Shown here: in pieces, positions 32,890-41,814 of the stretch | Position numbering within the stretch: position 1 is the stretch's first letter | Layout of the letters: each line of letters starts with the position of its first letter | Assembly (NCBI GenBank): GCA_041390365.1 | Contig: JAWKQB010000005.1 | Location: 1 to 64,000 of the forward strand | From: Syntrophotaleaceae bacterium | Lineage (GTDB): Bacteria; Desulfobacterota; Desulfuromonadia; Desulfuromonadales; Syntrophotaleaceae | Direction of reading: 5' to 3' | Length of the DNA stretch: 64,000 bases | Translations under genes and position numbers: made by a program | The notes under the pieces: generated by a model | The model's database searches: none | What the model was told of the DNA's origin: nothing | Seen by the model: the letters and a program-made list of their open reading frames with translations, nothing else

Positions 32890-34419
32890 TCAGGGAACGA
32901 CGATGACGTCGCCGCGCTGCAGGCGGATGTTCTGATCGAGATTGTCGCCCCGCATCACCTTCTTGTAATCGAAGTCGAAGGTCCGGGTTTTTCCGTTGCC
33001 GAGCTCGCGCATGATGCGGATGTCGTCCTTGTCGGCGAAGGGATTGAGACCGCCGGCCATGGCGAGAGCCTGCAGGACATTGATGTTGCTGGTGATCAGG
33101 AAACGGCCGGGGCTGTTGACCTTGCCGATGATATAGATCTGCATGCTGTTGGCCTGCTTGACGTCAAGAGAGATCACCGGGTCGGGGACATAGGGCGAGA
33201 GCCGGCTCTCCAGATCCGTCTTCAGTTCGTGGAGACGCTGTCCCGCGGCCTTCACCTCCCCTACCAGAGGGAGAGAGATCATCCCGTCCGGGGAGATCAC
33301 CACGGTCCGGCTCAGGGCTTCGTCCTTCCACACCGACACGTCCACCACATCCCCCGGCCCGAGCAGGTAGTCGCCGGGTGCGGCATTTTCGGCCGAAGGC
33401 GAGGGCGCCGGCACGAAGGCTTCGGATGCAGAAGGGGCAGACGGCTGAAAAACCGTTTCCTTCAGGACCGCAGGCTTGACGATCGCCTGCTCCAGAGCGG
33501 CACGCTCGGCCCCGGCCCGCTCAAGGATCAGCGACTCTTCCCGCTCCCGGGCGGCCTGAACCCGCAGCCTGTCCAGATCAGCCTGTTCCCGTGCAGCCGC
33601 CTCACCCGCCATCCGGTCGGCTTCGGCCTTTTTGGCCGCCGCGGCTTCGGCTCGTTCACGGGCGGCCATTTCCCGCAGACGCTCCAGCTCCGCCTGTTCA
33701 CGGGCGGCCTGCTCCCGGGCCCGCCTTTCGGCTTCGGCCTTTTGCGCCTCCAGAGCTTCGGCCCGTTCGCGGGCGGCCGCGGCGCGCAGCCGCTCCAGCT
33801 CCTGCCGTTCCCTGACCTGCTGCTCCAGGGCATGAGCGGCCCGTTCGGCCTCTTCCTGTTTGGCCTTCAGGGCTTCGGCCTGCTCCCGGGCCGCCATGGC
33901 GCGCAATTTCTCCAGGTCCGCCTGTTCCGCTTCCGCTTCGTTCCGAACGGTTGCGGCGGCATAGGTGGTCGGTTCCTCACGGACGGCGGGCGCCGGTTGC
34001 GAAGGCGCAGTCTCCGCCCCCGCGCCCATGGCGGCCCGTCGCGCCTCCTCGAGACGGCGCACGGCCTCCTGGGTCTGCTGCCGGGCGGCCTCGGACTTCT
34101 GCCGGGCCTCCTTCAGCTTGGGGGAGTCCTGCTCTTTTCCGGCCTGCTCCAGAGCCAGCCGCTCCGCTTCGGCCTGCTGCGCCGCACGCCGCGCCTTTTC
34201 CAGGCGGCGCATGGCATCGAGAGCTTCCCGCTTGGTCGCGGCAGCCCTCTCCTCGACAGACTGAACCTCTTTCTTCCGGGATTTGCCCTGATCGGGAACA
34301 GGAGCATAGTTGCCGTCATGGGGATCGTTCCACAAAGACCAGGCCCCGACCGGCACCGGCACCATCCAAACCCCCGTCAACACCGCCGCTAGCAGGATGA
34401 GACCAAGGAAAATTCGCAT
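32890..34419 (-). CDS. Wza-like polysaccharide export protein with a long N-terminal coiled coil
   Basis: The C-terminal 160 residues form the export domain (GDYLLGPGDVVDVSVWKDEA, about 348-430) and an SLBB domain (MQIYIIGKVNSPGRFLIT, about 430-509). Before them, residues about 50-320 are an Ala/Glu/Arg-rich coiled coil with repeated units like AAREQAELERLREMAARERA, then a Pro/Ser/Ala linker. Ordinary Wza-type proteins are about 200-380 residues without this part. The N-terminus is a signal peptide without a lipobox Cys, so lipid anchoring is not expected. The coiled coil may span the periplasm toward Wzz. The repeat-like coding sequence could vary in length. Confidence 0.88.
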   Translation of the reverse strand: MRIFLGLILLAAVLTGVWMVPVPVGAWSLWNDPHDGNYAPVPDQGKSRKKEVQSVEERAAATKREALDAMRRLEKARRAAQQAEAERLALEQAGKEQDSPKLKEARQKSEAARQQTQEAVRRLEEARRAAMGAGAETAPSQPAPAVREEPTTYAAATVRNEAEAEQADLEKLRAMAAREQAEALKAKQEEAERAAHALEQQVRERQELERLRAAAARERAEALEAQKAEAERRAREQAAREQAELERLREMAARERAEAAAAKKAEADRMAGEAAAREQADLDRLRVQAAREREESLILERAGAERAALEQAIVKPAVLKETVFQPSAPSASEAFVPAPSPSAENAAPGDYLLGPGDVVDVSVWKDEALSRTVVISPDGMISLPLVGEVKAAGQRLHELKTDLESRLSPYVPDPVISLDVKQANSMQIYIIGKVNSPGRFLITSNINVLQALAMAGGLNPFADKDDIRIMRELGNGKTRTFDFDYKKVMRGDNLDQNIRLQRGDVIVVP

Positions 34420-34437
34420 AACAAACTCCTGAATTCA

Positions 34438-34465
34438 GTTGCTAGTCGCTAGTTGCTGGTTGCTA
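34438..34465. repeat. Heptamer array (4 units)
   Basis: GTTGCTA, GTCGCTA, GTTGCTG, GTTGCTA in tandem between the TPR lipoprotein stop and the Wza-like start. Confidence 0.85.
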
Positions 34466-34486
34466 GTAGTTGCCAGCCCCTGACCC

Positions 34487-36889
34487 CTAGCCGCTAACCG
34501 CCGCCTTTAACGCCTTCTCCGCCTCTTCCCGGCCAATGAAGGGTTCGTTGCCAGCCAGGGATTTTTCCAGATATTTCTTCGCTTCCTCCTTGTTGCCCAT
34601 ATCGAGGGCAATCATCCCCAGGTGGAAGTTGATGACCGGATTTTCGGGGGAAGCGGCCAGCGCCTGCCGCAACCACTGCTGGGCTTCTGCATGATTGCCG
34701 CGCCGGTAGTGGACCCAGCCCAGGGTATCCAGGACGGAAGGATCTTCGGGAGCGAAACTGCGGGCCTGCAGCACCAGCTTGAGCGCTTTGTCCAGCTCCT
34801 CCTGGCCGGTCGGGCCCTCGGCCAGCAGAAAGGCCAGGTCATTGGCCCCCCGCCAGAAATCCGGCTGGACCTCGAGAGCCTTTTCGAGCAGGGATATGGC
34901 ACCGGAACGATCTCCCCGCCGCTGTTTCAGATAGCTGAGCGCCTGGTAGGCTCCGACGTTGCGGGGCGTTTTTTCAAGAGCCCGCTGCAGAACGGCTTCG
35001 GCCTGTTCCATCTCCCCTTCACGCAGAAAAGATTCGGCGAGATGTTTGTAGGGGGCCGGCCAATCGGGCTGCAGGGCGATCGCCTTCTCAAATTCCTCCC
35101 GAGCCTCAGCGGGGCGCCTCTGCACGAGAAGCAGTTCCCCCTGCAGATTGTGATCAAAGGGGTTTGCCCCCCGGCGGTCGAGCCGTTTTGCAACGAAATC
35201 AACGGCTTCCTGCACCCGGCCCTGGCTGAGACTGAGCTGCATGTAGGCGGCCGCCAGCAGATCGTTGTCAGGCAGTTTCCGCACTCCTTTTTCCAGTTCG
35301 GCCAGGGCTTTGCCCGGCTCCTTCCGGCTCTGGTGCCAGGCACTCAGGCGGAGATAGCCCACGGGCAGTTCGGGCGCGTTTTCGATCAGCCGCGCATAAA
35401 TCTCCCCCGCTTCAGCCGAACGCCCTTCGAAAGCGTAAAGATCGGCGGCCTGGGTGAGCACTTCCAGGTCTTCGGGATGTTTTTTCAGCCAGTCCTGGAG
35501 AAGGGTGCGGGCGGCGGCCAGCTGCCCCTGCCTCATCTGCAAGCGACTCAGAGCCATCAGCAGCGGCCGGGATTCCGGGAAAAGGTCGAGGCCCTGCTGC
35601 AGGATGTCGGCGGCCAGATTGAGTTCCCGGTTCATGAGATGGGCATCCGCGAGACGGATCCGTGCCTCGGCAAAATCGGGACGCTCTCCGACCACAGTGC
35701 GGAAAGAGGTTACAGCCTCGGCCGCATCCCCTTTCATCAGCTGCAGGCTGCCGAGAATATAGAGAGCGTCCACATTTTTGGCGCTGCTCTTGAGAACTTT
35801 GGAGGCAGTCTGCTCGGCCTGATCGAAATTTCCCTGCTGAAAATGAAGCCCCGCCAGGGCGGTCATCAGCTCGAGGGCTTCGGGGCTTTCGTCGTCCTTG
35901 ATCCCCGAAAGCCCTTCCTGCAGCAGGGTTCTGGATTTCTCGACGTCCCCTTCGGACTTGAGGATCAGTTCTGCCAACGCCAGCCGCACCTTGCTCAAAC
36001 GGGGGTGCCCGCGGAGGCCGTCCTCCAGCAGCGTGCGGGCCTTATTGACATCGCCGCCAGCCAGGTGGAGCTCGGCGACCTGGAGCCAGGCCTGGTCCTT
36101 TTCGCCAGCCGAATCCAGGTAGTCCCGCAGCACCTCATCGGCCTCCTTCACCTGCCCGGCCTGGACATGAAGACGGGCCAGCAGGAGAGCCAGTTCGGGC
36201 TTCTCCGGATGATCCTTGCTGGCCTGGCGCAGCAGTTCGGCGGCCTTCTGAAAACTTCCGCGCAGCTGATAGTACTCGGCCAGCTTAAGCTGGAGCGGCA
36301 GGTTGGCGGGGTTGACTTCCAGTCCCTTTTCGATCAGCGCCTGGGCCTCGTCCACCCTGCCCTGCTCGCGAGAGACAACGGCCAGCAGCAGGAAGAGATC
36401 CGGCTGCTTCTCCCCTTCCTCCAGCATTTTTTTCAGGAACGGATCAACCTGCTCCCAGTTTTTCTGGGCAACCCAGACCGCTGCTTTCAGAAGCTTCGCC
36501 TCCGGATGCTGCGGTACGGCCTTCAGGACCGCCTCGGCCTCGTCCATGGCTTTTTCCGGCAGCTGGGCGCCGAGGTAGATCTTGCCGATCTGCAGGTGAG
36601 CGCCGGAGTGTTGAGGATCGAGTTCGACCGTCTTCTGGAACCGGCCAAGAGCTCCCTTGAAATTCCCCTGCGCCAGCTCAGTCATACCGAGCATGTGGTG
36701 GGCGTCGACGTATTTGGGGTCGATCTGCAGCGCGTTCTTGAATTCCAGACCGGCTTTGACATACTCCCCTTCATCGTACAGGGATTGCCCTTTGGAGAAG
36801 AACCGGGCTTTTTTCTCTTCAGGACCGCTGCAGCCGACAATGATCGATCCGATGATCATGCACAGGGCAGCCAGAAAAATGAGTTTCAT
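34487..36889 (-). CDS. prsT: PrsT-type TPR-repeat lipoprotein of the PEP-CTERM system
   Basis: An 800-residue lipoprotein (lipobox IIVGC, Cys near residue 20) built almost entirely of tetratricopeptide repeats, about twenty by eye (for example YVDAHHMLGMTELAQGNFKG and PSVLDTLGWVHYRRGNHAEA). It matches the long TPR lipoprotein found in exosortase/EPS loci, where it is thought to scaffold export or assembly in the periplasm. It stands between the Wza-like and WecA-like genes. Length and lipobox agree with the family. Confidence 0.9.
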   Translation of the reverse strand: MKLIFLAALCMIIGSIIVGCSGPEEKKARFFSKGQSLYDEGEYVKAGLEFKNALQIDPKYVDAHHMLGMTELAQGNFKGALGRFQKTVELDPQHSGAHLQIGKIYLGAQLPEKAMDEAEAVLKAVPQHPEAKLLKAAVWVAQKNWEQVDPFLKKMLEEGEKQPDLFLLLAVVSREQGRVDEAQALIEKGLEVNPANLPLQLKLAEYYQLRGSFQKAAELLRQASKDHPEKPELALLLARLHVQAGQVKEADEVLRDYLDSAGEKDQAWLQVAELHLAGGDVNKARTLLEDGLRGHPRLSKVRLALAELILKSEGDVEKSRTLLQEGLSGIKDDESPEALELMTALAGLHFQQGNFDQAEQTASKVLKSSAKNVDALYILGSLQLMKGDAAEAVTSFRTVVGERPDFAEARIRLADAHLMNRELNLAADILQQGLDLFPESRPLLMALSRLQMRQGQLAAARTLLQDWLKKHPEDLEVLTQAADLYAFEGRSAEAGEIYARLIENAPELPVGYLRLSAWHQSRKEPGKALAELEKGVRKLPDNDLLAAAYMQLSLSQGRVQEAVDFVAKRLDRRGANPFDHNLQGELLLVQRRPAEAREEFEKAIALQPDWPAPYKHLAESFLREGEMEQAEAVLQRALEKTPRNVGAYQALSYLKQRRGDRSGAISLLEKALEVQPDFWRGANDLAFLLAEGPTGQEELDKALKLVLQARSFAPEDPSVLDTLGWVHYRRGNHAEAQQWLRQALAASPENPVINFHLGMIALDMGNKEEAKKYLEKSLAGNEPFIGREEAEKALKAAVSG

Positions 36890-36979
36890 GTTGTCCGCCT
36901 TTCAAAGGGAAGTCGATCATTCCATAAAACCGGAGAGCAGATACTGTGGACTCATTGTAAAAATCTTGTTAGGCCTGAT

Positions 36980-38626
36980 TTAGAATACCGTTTGCAGCAA
37001 TCCACCGGCCCCGGCCAGCAGAAAAAGAGCTGAAACAAGCTGCAGTTTCCTGAAACGGTGGCGCAATTCCACCAGCAGCACCTCGAAGCTGAAAAACAGC
37101 ACCAGGATTTCCGCCGCGACGATCAGCAGCCGCATCCTTTCCTGGATCGTACCCGCAAAGAGAGGGGCCGCAAGAACGATGAGAAGAATCAGCAGGTCGA
37201 GGGGCGTGCTGCGATAGCCGGAGCGCCGGGTCAGCTTGATGACCATGGTCGCCACCAGACCGAGGACCAGGAACCCACCGTCGGCCAGGTGCAGCAGAAA
37301 AACGGGCACGGGCAAATCCTTGCCGTTAAACTGTCCGAAATAGACCAGAAAGGGCACGACCAGGAAAAAGGCACCCCGCAGCATCCAACCCCGCCAGTCC
37401 TCGGGCATGGCCAGGCCGGCCAGGAGCATTCCTCCGGTTCCTGCAAGAAACCAGGGGAACCAGGAGGGAGTGCCGACAGGCAGCAGCAAAACAAGACGCA
37501 GCCCGATCAGGGCCAGGAGTAACTTCAGGCCCGTGAATGCCCAGCGGATCGGCAGATCGGAACCGCGGATGCCCGCCCAGGTTGACAGCAGGGGCTTTGC
37601 CAGGCGGTGAAGGGGAGAATCACTTTTCGCTTCGTGAACCGGGCTTTTCAGCAGCAGCATCGCCATGCCGGAAAATCCGGCGCATCCGGCCAGTAAACCT
37701 CCCTCGGGCCCAAAACGGAACAGGCAGGCTCCGACTGTCAGTAAAGCGTGCAGAACATAGATAAGGGCCACCGCTTCCGAATGGTAGAGTCCCCGGGCGA
37801 GAAGTTTATGGTGAAAATGATTGCGGTCGGCGCTGAAGGGCGGCAGCCCCCGTCTGACCCGCTCGACCATGACCCGCAAAGTATCGAAGACCGGAAAGGC
37901 GAGCAGCATCAGCGGGAAGAAGGGACTGTAGGGGGCCTGCTGGCTCATTTCCAGGGACAGGACGATGGCCAGAAACCCGAGCAGCTGACTGCCCGCGTCC
38001 CCCATGAAGATCGAGGCCGGATGGGTATTGAAGCGCAGGAAGCCGAAAATCGCCCCGCACACGCTGGCCGCCACCAGGGCCACCTCCCATCTTCCCGATT
38101 CGAAACCGAGCCAGGTCAGGGCCGCGAAGGTCAACAGTGAGATCCCTCCCGCCAGCCCGTCAAGCCCGTCCGCCAGGTTGATGGCATTGGTGACGCCGAC
38201 GATTGCCGTCAGGGTCAGCGGGATCGATAAGAAGGGAGGCAGCAGGAATCCTTCGGGAAGCAACCCATCAAGGGAGCGAATCTGAACCCCGCCCCAGAAA
38301 ATCACGATCAGGGCGGCCAACACCTGGACACCGAACTTGGTGGCTGAATTCAGCTCCCGCAGATCGTCCAGAAAACCGAAGGCCGCGATCAGGCCGGAGG
38401 CTGTCACCAACGGCAGGAGCAGGGAGGTATTCGGCATCCAGAGCAGAACCGGAATCATGACCCCGAAAGCCATGGCCACCCCGCCGATCCGGGGGATCGG
38501 CCGCTTGTGCACCTTGCGCTCATTGGGCAAGTCCACCGCACCCCAGCGGATCGCAAAGGTCCGCAATAGCGGCACCAACGCCAGGGTGATGAACAGCGAC
38601 ATCAGCAGTGCGGCGAAATAGGACAT
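36980..38626 (-). CDS. WecA/MraY-family phospho-sugar transferase with extra C-terminal membrane domain
   Basis: Residues 1 to about 320 are the polyprenyl-phosphate HexNAc-1-phosphate transferase: GFLDDLRELN, NAINLADGLDGLAGG, FMGDAGSQLLGF and the RNHFHHKLLARG loop. About ten membrane helices are expected. A further ~220 residues with several hydrophobic segments follow, longer than WecA (about 370). It probably starts the EPS repeat unit by loading GlcNAc-1-phosphate onto undecaprenyl phosphate. The C-terminal extension has no recognised function. The gene lies between prsT and the exosortase gene in the same direction. Confidence 0.9.
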   Translation of the reverse strand: MSYFAALLMSLFITLALVPLLRTFAIRWGAVDLPNERKVHKRPIPRIGGVAMAFGVMIPVLLWMPNTSLLLPLVTASGLIAAFGFLDDLRELNSATKFGVQVLAALIVIFWGGVQIRSLDGLLPEGFLLPPFLSIPLTLTAIVGVTNAINLADGLDGLAGGISLLTFAALTWLGFESGRWEVALVAASVCGAIFGFLRFNTHPASIFMGDAGSQLLGFLAIVLSLEMSQQAPYSPFFPLMLLAFPVFDTLRVMVERVRRGLPPFSADRNHFHHKLLARGLYHSEAVALIYVLHALLTVGACLFRFGPEGGLLAGCAGFSGMAMLLLKSPVHEAKSDSPLHRLAKPLLSTWAGIRGSDLPIRWAFTGLKLLLALIGLRLVLLLPVGTPSWFPWFLAGTGGMLLAGLAMPEDWRGWMLRGAFFLVVPFLVYFGQFNGKDLPVPVFLLHLADGGFLVLGLVATMVIKLTRRSGYRSTPLDLLILLIVLAAPLFAGTIQERMRLLIVAAEILVLFFSFEVLLVELRHRFRKLQLVSALFLLAGAGGLLQTVF

Positions 38627-38639
38627 TATAAAACCAGGG

Positions 38640-38755
38640 GCTAGTGGCTGGTGGCTGGTGGCTGGTGACTGGCGAAAATTAAAAGCAAACGAATAAAGGA
38701 CTTCGACCTTTTATCTTGAACCTGATACCTGAAACCTGGCTCCTGAAACCTGAAT
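38640..38755. repeat. Two heptamer arrays in one junction
   Basis: 38640-38674 holds five units (GCTAGTG, three GCTGGTG, ACTGGCG), and 38721-38755 holds five CCTGANA-type units ending 3 bp from the exosortase stop. Confidence 0.88.
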
Positions 38756-38757
38756 CT

Positions 38758-40299
38758 TTACCCTTCTTTTCCCGGCAGATACTGATCGAGCAGTTGCACG
38801 ACCGTCCGGGTCATCTCCTGCAGGCGGCGGTCGGCCAGTTCAACCGTTTCCTCTTTGCTGACCGGGGTTATCAGGCGCACCAGGGAGCCGTCGGTGCGCT
38901 GGTAGATCAGGGCATCCCAGAAGTTGAACAGCTTCATTTCCGCCATGCCGGTGAGAATCCGGCCGCGCTGGGGAAACCAGTAATAGGTCAGCTGCCTGTA
39001 ATCCCCCTTCTCGATGATGGCCCGCTTGATCCGAATCTGCCGGCCCTCCTCAGGGTTGATGGTCACGGTGGTCAGACCGGCGTCGTTGAAGACCCATCCG
39101 TCTCCCGGGAGGCAGGAGGAGGGAGAATGGATCGACTCCCCCTTGCGCTGGGTTTCGTAGTAGGCGATGTAGAGATTAATGACCGAACCGCGCGGGTCCC
39201 GGTAGTCGATCAGCAGGTAGTCGGAAAAATCGAGGGCATCGATATACTTCTGCTCAAGGGATTGAGGAATGCCCTGCCACTCTCCGATCCTGAGCGGGAA
39301 TCCGGCCAGGGGCTGCTTGACCGGGGTCTTCTCCCGGAAATCGATCCCCTGGGCGGCGGCGACCGTGACCAGCATGAGCAGCAAACCGATCACCGCGGCG
39401 GGCAGCGGCAGAGCGCGTCCCGGGACTTCCCCCACAGCTGTCGCCGCTTCCCGGGCTGGGTTTGGGCCCAGCCGATCGGGAAATATTCGCTTGAGCAGCA
39501 TCATCTCGGGGACAAGTACGCCGAGCACGAACATGAAGGTGAACCAGCCGGCGAAATCATGGAAAAAACCTTCGGCAACGGCCGGCCCCCAGAACTGGAA
39601 CAGGAAACCGGTGGCGGCAATGCGCAGACCGTTGGTCAGAACCACCAGGGGGACGGTGGACAGCACAAGCACGGCTTTCTTCCACCAGGCGCCGCGAAAC
39701 ATGTAGGCCAGGATCAGGCCGAGAATGATGATCGGGAACAGGTAGCGCAGGCCGCTGCAGGCATCGACCACCTGCAGCCGGGTGAAGCCGAGGTCGATGA
39801 CGTTCCCCTCCCGGTAGGCGGTCATCCCCATCAGCTGCATCATGATCACGCCCATCTTCGAGGAGATCAGCTTGAGCTGCAGGGACAGGTTGGAGGCGAC
39901 CAGATTGGGCGGCGGGAACATCGCCAGGCTCAACAGCAGGGGAAACCGGATGGTTTTCAGCTTCGCTCCGCCCAGATGCAGCCAGAGCAGCCCGACCGCC
40001 ACCAGCCAGAGGGAAAGAAACAGCGTGAAGTATTCCCCGCCCAGTTCCCCGAGCCAGAACAGCCCAAGCCCCGGGAACACCACCAGAAGCCCCCACCAGG
40101 AAACCGTTGCCGGCACCCGGTTAAACTCGTCCCGCCTGTCCCAGATCAGGTAGGCGACAACCAGGGGAACCAGGTAACAGTAGTTGAAATCGGGGCTGTC
40201 CCATTGAGAAAGCAGATATGGGAAGGTGTGCCGGTACAGAAGAGCAAATAAAATGCCGTAGCCCCCCACCAGGGCCAGGACCCTCCAGTTCTTCAACAT
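38758..40299 (-). CDS. xrtD: Exosortase fused to EpsI (VPLPA-CTERM-specific XrtD type)
   Basis: From the ATG at 40299 the protein has 513 residues. The first ~285 form the eight-helix exosortase with the catalytic triad C181 (DACSGLRY), R226 (NGLRIAATG) and H247 (FFHDFAGW). The last ~210 residues are an EpsI-like domain (LYIAYYETQRKGESIHSPSSCLPG). Fusion of both parts and the VPxPxx tails of the proteins at 21243, 25180 and 27396 point to the XrtD subtype; this assignment is from memory of the family. It would cleave sorting tails in the inner membrane. An upstream open frame to 40554 lies in a repeat and is not coding. Confidence 0.9.
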   Translation of the reverse strand: MLKNWRVLALVGGYGILFALLYRHTFPYLLSQWDSPDFNYCYLVPLVVAYLIWDRRDEFNRVPATVSWWGLLVVFPGLGLFWLGELGGEYFTLFLSLWLVAVGLLWLHLGGAKLKTIRFPLLLSLAMFPPPNLVASNLSLQLKLISSKMGVIMMQLMGMTAYREGNVIDLGFTRLQVVDACSGLRYLFPIIILGLILAYMFRGAWWKKAVLVLSTVPLVVLTNGLRIAATGFLFQFWGPAVAEGFFHDFAGWFTFMFVLGVLVPEMMLLKRIFPDRLGPNPAREAATAVGEVPGRALPLPAAVIGLLLMLVTVAAAQGIDFREKTPVKQPLAGFPLRIGEWQGIPQSLEQKYIDALDFSDYLLIDYRDPRGSVINLYIAYYETQRKGESIHSPSSCLPGDGWVFNDAGLTTVTINPEEGRQIRIKRAIIEKGDYRQLTYYWFPQRGRILTGMAEMKLFNFWDALIYQRTDGSLVRLITPVSKEETVELADRRLQEMTRTVVQLLDQYLPGKEG

Positions 40300-40337
40300 A
40301 ATGCAATTCCTCGTGTTTCTGAATAAAATCACCCCCT

Positions 40338-40478
40338 GTTTCCGGATCGGAAACGAGGAATTTTTCGTCGTAGCAAGGAAATCTAGGGCTTGCGCGGAGG
40401 CGTACATCGGTACGCCGCACAAGCAAGGCCGCGGATTGACGCCGCAACGGCGGAAAAGAACCGTTTCCGGCCGGAAAC
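40338..40478. repeat. Palindrome-bounded intergenic repeat element
   Basis: The element is bounded by GTTTCCG-GAT-CGGAAAC (40338-40354) and the perfect 16-bp palindrome GTTTCCGGCCGGAAAC (40463-40478). Inside are GGCGTAC-ATCG-GTACGCC and a GCTTGCGCGG/CCGCACAAGC stem. It fills the gap between the exosortase start and the wecB stop, and the wecB stop codon touches its end. It looks like a mobile or structural repeat family member. Confidence 0.7.
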
Positions 40479-41605
40479 TACCCCGCCATAGCTGGGCGCA
40501 CCGAGAACAGTTCCGCCAGCAGATAATTCCAGATTCTCTCCGACGCCCGGCCATCCCAGTTGGGTGGCCGGCAGCCGTTCTTTCCTCTGCCGGATTTCAG
40601 GGCCTGGCGGTAGGTCTCCACTATTTTTTTTGGATCGGTCCCGGCCAGGATATTGGTGCCCTGTTCCACCGTGATCGGCCGCTCGGTATTTGATCGAATC
40701 GTCACGCAGGGGACGCCGAGAGCGGTTGTCTCTTCCTGCAGCCCGCCGCTGTCGGTCAAAACCACGGAGGCGTCCTTCCACAAAAACAGAGCTTCGCGGA
40801 AACCGAGCGGGGGCAGGAGCTTGATCTCCTCGGCCAGCACCAGACCGAACTGCTCCATTTTTTTTCGGGTGCGAGGGTGAACGGGAAACAGAATCGCGCG
40901 TTCCTCGGCGATCCGGTTCAGAGCGGAAACGATGCCGGCAAAAACACCAGGATCGTCGACATTGGCGGGGCGATGCAGGGTCAGGAAGGCATAGCCGGGA
41001 TTCTCTTCCTTAAGCTTGTGCGTGGAAAAGGTTCTCGGAGCGACCCCGACCAGTTTTTCATTCTGCTGAAACAAGTTGTCGACCATCACGTGGCCGGAAA
41101 AGAGGATTTTCTGGGGGTCCTTGCCCTCCCGCCGCAGGTTCTCCAAGGCTCCGGGCTCCGTCACGAAAAAATAATCGCTGATCGAATCGGTGACCAGGCG
41201 ATTGATCTCCTCGGGCATGGTCCGGTCGCAGCTCCTCAACCCCGCCTCCACATGGGCAACGGGGATATCGAGTTTCTTGGCGACGATGCTGCAGGCCAGG
41301 GTGGAATTGACGTCGCCGACCACCATGACCAGTGCCGGTTTCACCGCCTGGCAGACCTCCTCGAAGGCGACCATGATTCGGGCCGTCTGTCCCGCATGGG
41401 AACCGGAGCCGGCATGGAGAAAATAGTGCGGCGCCGGCAGGTCGAGATCCTCGAAAAAAGCCTGCGACATATCGTAGTCGTAATGCTGCCCGGTATGCAC
41501 GATCCGGCAGTAAATCTCCGGATGCTTTCTGGCCGCATGATAAAGAGGGGCGATTTTCATGAAATTGGGTCGCGCCCCGGCCACCAGCAGTACAGTCTGT
41601 TCCAT
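40478..41605 (-). CDS. wecB: UDP-N-acetylglucosamine 2-epimerase (non-hydrolysing)
   Basis: The ATG at 41605 (AGGAG upstream) gives 375 residues, the usual length. Motifs are GARPNFMKIAPL, VVGDVNSTLACS, AHVEAGLRSCDRTMPEEINR, LTLHRPANVD and LTDSGGLQEETTALG. It interconverts UDP-GlcNAc and UDP-ManNAc in the cytoplasm. Together with the dehydrogenase at 60499 it can supply UDP-ManNAcA, and with GlmS at 58623 it has its precursor route nearby. Confidence 0.94.
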   Translation of the reverse strand: MEQTVLLVAGARPNFMKIAPLYHAARKHPEIYCRIVHTGQHYDYDMSQAFFEDLDLPAPHYFLHAGSGSHAGQTARIMVAFEEVCQAVKPALVMVVGDVNSTLACSIVAKKLDIPVAHVEAGLRSCDRTMPEEINRLVTDSISDYFFVTEPGALENLRREGKDPQKILFSGHVMVDNLFQQNEKLVGVAPRTFSTHKLKEENPGYAFLTLHRPANVDDPGVFAGIVSALNRIAEERAILFPVHPRTRKKMEQFGLVLAEEIKLLPPLGFREALFLWKDASVVLTDSGGLQEETTALGVPCVTIRSNTERPITVEQGTNILAGTDPKKIVETYRQALKSGRGKNGCRPPNWDGRASERIWNYLLAELFSVRPAMAG

Positions 41606-41705
41606 GCCTGCGTCTCCTATGGTTTGCCATGTCAACAGGCTGACATCATCGGACAGTAATGTTTATCCATGGTTAATCGATTATTAATATGTTGTTAGTG
41701 AAAGC

Positions 41706-41796
41706 GGAGTGAGGAGTGAGGAGTGAGGGGTCAGGGTCAGGGTCAGGGTCAGGAACCTGATGCCAGTAGCCAGTAGCCAGTAGCCAATAGCCAGTA
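41706..41796. repeat. Three tandem arrays in one gap
   Basis: Three GGAGTGA heptamers (41706-41726) are followed by about four GGGTCA hexamers, then five GCCAGTA-type heptamers (41762-41796). The 209-bp gap between the wecB start and the heparinase stop holds little else. Confidence 0.9.
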
Positions 41797-41814
41797 GCCG
41801 GCAACCAGCCTTCA

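Noticed and set aside
40300..40554. N-terminal extension of the exosortase up to 40554
   Set aside because: The extension translates a palindromic repeat and wecB antisense, and the ATG at 40299 begins directly before the first membrane helix.
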